Origin: an uncultured Eubacteriales bacterium
Lineage (GTDB): Bacteria; Bacillota; Clostridia; Peptostreptococcales; Anaerovoracaceae
DNA: 9,186 nt
Assembly (NCBI GenBank): GCA_902765035.1
Contig: CACWYF010000031.1
Span: forward strand, 1 to 9,186
Reading direction: 5' to 3'
Part shown: positions 6,129 to 9,186 of the stretch, one piece after another
How the letters are laid out: each line of letters starts with the position of its first letter
Numbering within the stretch: position 1 is the stretch's first letter
The notes under the pieces: model-generated
What the model saw: the letters and a program-made list of their open reading frames with translations, nothing else
What the model was told of the DNA's origin: nothing
The model's database searches: none
Program-made: the position numbers and the translations under genes

Positions 6129-7754
6129 ATGAAATACAGGATCAATGAGATAAAAACAGATATAGACGTCCCTGTGAGCGATCTACCGGGACTGATCGCG
6201 CACAGGACAGGACTCAGACGGGACGACATCTCCAGGTGGGAGATAAGGCGCAAGTCGGTGGACTCGAGGAAAAAGCCGCATATACAGTTTGTATATACGG
6301 TGGATTTTGTTACAGAAAAAAAGATAAAGCGCAAGGTAAACGGCCTGGCACAGGTCGACGAAGAAAAGGAAAAAGTCACTCCGCCTGAACCCGGTGATAC
6401 TGTGATGAACGGAAGACCGGTCATAGTCGGAGCCGGTCCGTGCGGACTCTTTGCGGGCATTGAGCTTGCGAAGCTCGGATACAGACCGCTGATCATAGAG
6501 CGAGGGCCATCAATGGATGAAAGAGCTGCAGCCGTTGAGAGATTCAGAGAAGAAGGTGTGCTTGATCCGGACGCCAACATGCTCTTCGGTGAAGGCGGCG
6601 CCGGAACATTTTCTGACGGCAAGATAGGAACAGGCATCAAAGACAGCCTCATAAGGCAGGTGCTTGCGGAGTTCCGTGATGCAGGTGCAGGTGATGAGAT
6701 AATGTACCTTGCGAAGCCGCATATAGGAACTGACGTCCTGAAAACTGTAATAGTCAATATAAGGAATAAGATAGAAAGCCTGGGCGGTGAAGTCAGATTC
6801 AATACGAGACTCGATTCACTGCTTACTGAGGACGGACATCTCAAAGGGATCACAGTGACTCATGTCAAAGGAGAGAGCGGGAAGGACAACCGCGCTGATG
6901 CGTCTGAAACAATAGAGACAGACACGCTCATCCTGGCTGTCGGGCACAGCGCAAGGGATACTTTTGCCATGATAAACGATTCCGGGATCGTGATGCAGCA
7001 GAAGCCTTTTTCCTTAGGCGTAAGGATGGAGCATCCGCAGTCAATGATAGATGCTGCTCAGTACGGACCGGAGAACTGCGGCAGGATAACAGATGCCCTC
7101 AGTGCTGAGAAGGAACCGGGAAGGCTTCCTCCGGCTGACTATAAGATCAATTACAAAGCCTCCAACGGGCGCGGGGTGTATTCCTTCTGCATGTGCCCTG
7201 GCGGTGAAGTTGTCGTGTGCACTACGGCAGAAGGCGAGCTGTGTGTCAACGGCATGAGCAGACGGAGAAGAGACAGCGGAACCGCAAACAGCGGGATCCT
7301 CTGCGATGTAAAGACTGAGGATTTCGGCTCTGATGATGTTCTTGCAGGTGTAAGGTTCCAGGAGAAGTACGAGAGACTTGCTTTCAGAAACGGAGGCGGC
7401 GGTTATACTCCGCCGAGGTGCAGCATGAAGGATTTCCTCGAAGGTGAATCCGGACCGGCACGCAGCGTGATCGACTCGCTTCCGGGATTCGCGTCGGAAG
7501 CACTGCGCGAAGCCGTACCGCATTTTGCCCGCAGAATACACGGATATGATGATCCGGACGGTGTCGTCACAGCAGTTGAGACCCGGAGCTCTTCCCCTGT
7601 TAGGATATTGAGAGGAGAAACGGGCGAGAGCAGCATAGGCGGGATATATCCTGCAGGCGAGGGCGCCGGATATGCAGGCGGGATCACTTCGGCGGCGTGC
7701 GACGGCATAAGGGCTGCATGGCACATCGTTGAGAAATATGCATGTCCGGAGTAG
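6129..7754 (+). CDS. FAD-dependent dehydrogenase-like protein (COG2509 type)
   Basis: This is a 541-residue flavoprotein of a conserved, poorly characterised bacterial family. An N-terminal basic domain of about 95 residues, starting MKYRINEIK, precedes the FAD-binding Rossmann motif PVIVGAGPCGLFAGIELAKL (97-116) with its acidic strand end IIERG (122-126). The family-typical GEGGAGTFSDGKI lies at 154-166, and the C-terminal FAD motif GIYPAGEGAGYAGGI at 505-519. The region around residues 310-400 has a cysteine-containing stretch (YSFCMCPGGEVV). The substrate is unknown. The length is normal and there are no membrane segments. I chose ATG 6129 because the usual family start fits there. An in-frame GTG at 6075 would place coding sequence across a terminator. 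No Shine-Dalgarno precedes 6129, unlike most neighbours, and a TATAAT ends 6 nt upstream, which suggests a leaderless message. It is separated from the preceding flavoprotein by the terminator, and the two are not close homologues. Confidence 0.9.
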   Translation: MKYRINEIKTDIDVPVSDLPGLIAHRTGLRRDDISRWEIRRKSVDSRKKPHIQFVYTVDFVTEKKIKRKVNGLAQVDEEKEKVTPPEPGDTVMNGRPVIVGAGPCGLFAGIELAKLGYRPLIIERGPSMDERAAAVERFREEGVLDPDANMLFGEGGAGTFSDGKIGTGIKDSLIRQVLAEFRDAGAGDEIMYLAKPHIGTDVLKTVIVNIRNKIESLGGEVRFNTRLDSLLTEDGHLKGITVTHVKGESGKDNRADASETIETDTLILAVGHSARDTFAMINDSGIVMQQKPFSLGVRMEHPQSMIDAAQYGPENCGRITDALSAEKEPGRLPPADYKINYKASNGRGVYSFCMCPGGEVVVCTTAEGELCVNGMSRRRRDSGTANSGILCDVKTEDFGSDDVLAGVRFQEKYERLAFRNGGGGYTPPRCSMKDFLEGESGPARSVIDSLPGFASEALREAVPHFARRIHGYDDPDGVVTAVETRSSSPVRILRGETGESSIGGIYPAGEGAGYAGGITSAACDGIRAAWHIVEKYACPE

Positions 7755-7794
7755 AATTTATATCAGAAGACTGCGGAGAGGCAGCATTACAGTA

Positions 7795-7843
7795 ACGGCA
7801 GACAGGACGGCAGACAGGACGGCAGACAGGACGGCAGAACAGG
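7795..7843 (+). repeat. 12-bp direct tandem repeat, about four copies
   Basis: ACGGCAGACAGG is repeated perfectly at 7795-7806, 7807-7818 and 7819-7830. A fourth copy with one extra A follows at 7831-7843. The array lies in the gap between the FAD gene and the 65-aa gene, ending 12 nt before that gene's ATG and running into its purine-rich ribosome binding site. There are no spacers, so it is not CRISPR. No start codon opens the repeat into a likely reading frame. Such arrays can change copy number by slippage. Confidence 0.9.
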
Positions 7844-7855
7844 AAAGGAAAGAAC

Positions 7856-8053
7856 ATGGCAACAGTAGAAGAACTCGTAAAGCAGTATGACACAGATCCT
7901 GAACTTAAGAAGGAAGTGGATGGCATCCTTGCTGACGGCAAGATCACTATGAAGGAATTCCTGACGTTCGCAAGCGACCACGATGTCGACGTTTCACTCA
8001 AGGACATGCCGGGGATCATAGCTGAGGCGAAGAAACTGGGACTTATAAAGTAA
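7856..8053 (+). CDS. Small acidic protein, 65 aa, function unknown
   Basis: This short gene has good coding features: an ATG after a purine-rich AGGAAAGGAAAG ribosome binding site, neighbour-like codon use, a clean TAA, and a terminator further on. The protein is predicted to be soluble and mostly helical, with 14 acidic and 9 basic residues and no cysteine, tryptophan or signal peptide. Two helix-like halves are joined by a turn at ADGKIT (26-31). DPELKKEV (14-21) followed by FLTFASDHDVDVSLKD (35-50) faintly recalls Nif11-type leader domains, but there is no core peptide or Gly-Gly site. DGKITMKEF matches the second half of an EF-hand loop, yet the first two ligand positions are not acidic. 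I do not assign a family. It may be expressed alone or by read-through from the FAD gene 101 nt upstream. Confidence 0.75.
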   Translation: MATVEELVKQYDTDPELKKEVDGILADGKITMKEFLTFASDHDVDVSLKDMPGIIAEAKKLGLIK

Positions 8054-8123
8054 CGGCAGCAAACCAACTGCCGGACATCCTGCGGCAACAGGTTGCGGGA
8101 TGATTTCGGGATATTTTGTCCCG
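8054..8123 (+). other. Three successive hairpins in the intergenic region
   Basis: Directly after the small gene three inverted repeats follow one another. CGGCAG 8054-8059 pairs with CTGCCG 8068-8073. CATCCTGC 8076-8083 pairs with GCGGGATG 8095-8102, with one G-U. CGGGA 8107-8111 pairs with TCCCG 8119-8123. With the terminator at 8132-8179 they form a compact run of four stems over 126 nt. It could be a structured 3' UTR, a small RNA, or a regulatory leader for the acyltransferase gene. I recognise no known RNA family. Confidence 0.5.
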
Positions 8124-8131
8124 TATCTCAG

Positions 8132-8179
8132 ACAGCACATGATACCTTCAGATTGCGGTGGTATTATAGTGCTGTTTTT
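8132..8179 (+). terminator. Strong intrinsic terminator or attenuator
   Basis: ACAGCAC (8132-8138) pairs with GTGCTGT (8169-8175), and ATGATACC (8139-8146) pairs with GGTATTAT (8160-8167, one G-U). The two stems are joined by a single bulged A at 8168, giving about 15 pairs over a 13-nt loop. Five T residues (8175-8179) follow. It ends the small-gene transcript. It also lies 55 nt before the acyltransferase start, so it could act as an attenuator of that gene if transcription reads in from upstream. Confidence 0.85.
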
Positions 8180-8234
8180 CTGATGGAACCATTTCTTCAG
8201 AAATAAAAAATGTATGGAAACGGGGGGACCGGAG

Positions 8235-9023
8235 TTGAAGGAAAAAATAACATATGCGGTATACAGGATCATCCGGTTCTTCATATGGCTTTTCTATCCT
8301 GAAATAAAGTCAGAGGGGACCGGGAACCTTCCTGATGAGGCTGTCATCGCTGTCGGCAACCATGCCAAGATGAACGGACCGATATCCTGCGAGCTGTATT
8401 TTCCGCGTGAACACAGCACCTGGACGGCGGGGCAGATGATGAAGCTCAGAGAAGTGCCTGATTACGCATACACGGACTTCTGGGGGGAGAAGCCTGCATA
8501 TATCAAATGGGCATTCAGAATACTGTCGTATATAATTGCGCCGCTTGCTGTATGCATATTCAACAATGCAAAATGCATTGGCGTTTATCATGACACAAGA
8601 CTTCTCTCAACATTCAGAGATACCGTAAGAAAGCTTGAAGAGGGGACGGATATCGTCATCTTCCCTGAACACAATGTCCCGTACAACAATCTTGTGTGGG
8701 AGTTTCAGGACAGGTTCGTCGATGTGGCGAAGATGTATTACCGCAGGACAGGCAGGGAAGTGTGCTTTGTCCCGATGTATACGGCACCGAGGCTCAGGAA
8801 GCTGTATTTCGGAAAGCCTGTAAGATATGATCACAGCGCGCCGGCAGAACAGGAAAGAAAGCGCATAGCCAAGGCTATGATGGACGGCATAACAGAGATA
8901 GCAAGGAGCCTTCCGGAACATACGGTGGTCCCGTATCCTAACATGCCGTCAGGACAGTATCCGACAAACAGGGAGTATAAGGAGAATGAGCAGGTTCGGT
9001 TCGAACAGCTTCAGTATGAATAG
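8235..9023 (+). CDS. PlsC-like acyltransferase family protein
   Basis: This 262-residue protein resembles 1-acylglycerol-phosphate acyltransferases, which move a fatty acyl group to a phospholipid precursor at the inner face of the membrane. The block VGNHAKMNGP (40-49) corresponds to the NHxxxxD motif, with the catalytic His retained but no Asp at the usual place. FPEHN (143-147) corresponds to the FPEG motif. A hydrophobic stretch at about 5-22 and another at 93-110 should hold it at the membrane. The divergence means the acceptor is uncertain. The start is debatable. ATG at 8214 has no Shine-Dalgarno. TTG at 8235, in the same frame, has GGGGGG at 8222-8227 at ideal spacing and gives the more usual MKEK... 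N-terminus, so I prefer it. The last 8 bases overlap the next gene, linking the two in translation. Confidence 0.8.
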   Translation: MKEKITYAVYRIIRFFIWLFYPEIKSEGTGNLPDEAVIAVGNHAKMNGPISCELYFPREHSTWTAGQMMKLREVPDYAYTDFWGEKPAYIKWAFRILSYIIAPLAVCIFNNAKCIGVYHDTRLLSTFRDTVRKLEEGTDIVIFPEHNVPYNNLVWEFQDRFVDVAKMYYRRTGREVCFVPMYTAPRLRKLYFGKPVRYDHSAPAEQERKRIAKAMMDGITEIARSLPEHTVVPYPNMPSGQYPTNREYKENEQVRFEQLQYE

Positions 9024-9186
9024 GAGAAGGTTCAGAGAACCTGAGGTGGACTACAGGGAGTTCAGACTGTCACGTCTGAACGAGCCCCGTTTTTCGCATA
9101 TCAAACTCCTCGGCGGATGGGTGGTCTATCTGTCGCTCTATTTCATTACCGAGAATCTGATCCCTTACAGCAGCTGCCATGTGATA
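9016..9186 (+). CDS. N-terminus of a membrane protein, PAP2-phosphatase-like (partial)
   Basis: An ATG at 9016 overlaps the acyltransferase stop by 8 bases and opens a frame of 57 codons that runs off the window. The visible part has a basic cytoplasmic start (MNRRRFREPEVDYREF). It then has HIKLLGGWVVYLSLYFITEN, the beginning of a first transmembrane helix, and IPYSSCHVI. The pattern is like the N-terminal region of PAP2-superfamily lipid phosphatases in Bacillota, but the catalytic motifs lie beyond the edge, so this is a resemblance only. No Shine-Dalgarno stands before the ATG and overlap coupling probably drives initiation. Pairing with an acyltransferase points to phospholipid or phosphatidate metabolism. 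Confidence 0.65.
   Translation, partial: MNRRRFREPEVDYREFRLSRLNEPRFSHIKLLGGWVVYLSLYFITENLIPYSSCHVI

Noticed and set aside
6068..6853. 261-codon open frame on the minus strand
   Set aside because: It lies wholly opposite the FAD gene and its terminator, is rich in Ser and Pro as expected for a shadow frame, and has no recognisable motif.
7795..7843. Possible CRISPR array
   Set aside because: The 12-bp units are directly adjacent with no unique spacers, and no cas gene is present.
7875..7960. EF-hand calcium site in the 65-aa protein
   Set aside because: DGKITMKEF fits only the last half of the loop. The first two ligand positions are Gly and Leu.
8214..8234. ATG start for the acyltransferase
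   Set aside because: It has only A-rich sequence upstream and no Shine-Dalgarno, whereas the in-frame TTG at 8235 has GGGGGG at good spacing. It is still possible and would add 7 residues.

Overview
The window looks like chromosomal DNA from an anaerobic Gram-positive of the Bacillota, most likely class Clostridia. The grounds are purine-rich Shine-Dalgarno sites, heavy use of AGA/AGG arginine codons, an S-box (SAM-I) riboswitch before metK, a Firmicutes-type dUTPase and the family mix. I cannot name a genus. Every supported gene is on the + strand. The content is mostly housekeeping. I see no insertion sequence, phage, CRISPR, tRNA or rRNA.

Layout. (1) 1-369: the 3' end of an unrecognised protein. 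(2) 370-748: an AT-rich gene-free stretch with five DnaA-box-like 9-mers and a perfect 20-bp palindrome. It is the most unusual part of the window and a candidate replication origin or DnaA-binding regulatory locus. (3) 749-2688: an alanyl-tRNA editing hydrolase (AlaX type) and a cytidylate-kinase-like P-loop kinase, co-directional and 56 nt apart. (4) 2738-4143: a consensus promoter, SAM-I riboswitch, terminator and metK, a complete SAM-feedback unit in which antiterminator and terminator pairing can be read base by base. (5) 4144-6112: two hairpins, then dut and an HI0933/BaiN-type flavoprotein whose start directly follows the dut stop, ended by an intrinsic terminator. (6) 6129-7754: a second, unrelated FAD protein of the COG2509 type. 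Its start lacks a Shine-Dalgarno and sits just behind a TATAAT, suggesting a leaderless mRNA. (7) 7795-8179: a 12-bp tandem repeat, a 65-aa acidic protein of unknown role, a run of hairpins and a strong terminator. (8) 8235-9186: a PlsC-like acyltransferase overlapping the start of a membrane protein that resembles PAP2 phosphatases and runs off the window.

The genes group loosely: translation quality control (AlaX), nucleotide handling (cytidylate-kinase-like protein and Dut), methyl-donor supply (MetK), two flavoproteins, and a probable lipid-modification pair at the right end. I found no convincing new multi-gene system. The points most worth following are the DnaA-box region, the leaderless start, and the repeat/small-protein/hairpin segment at 7795-8179.
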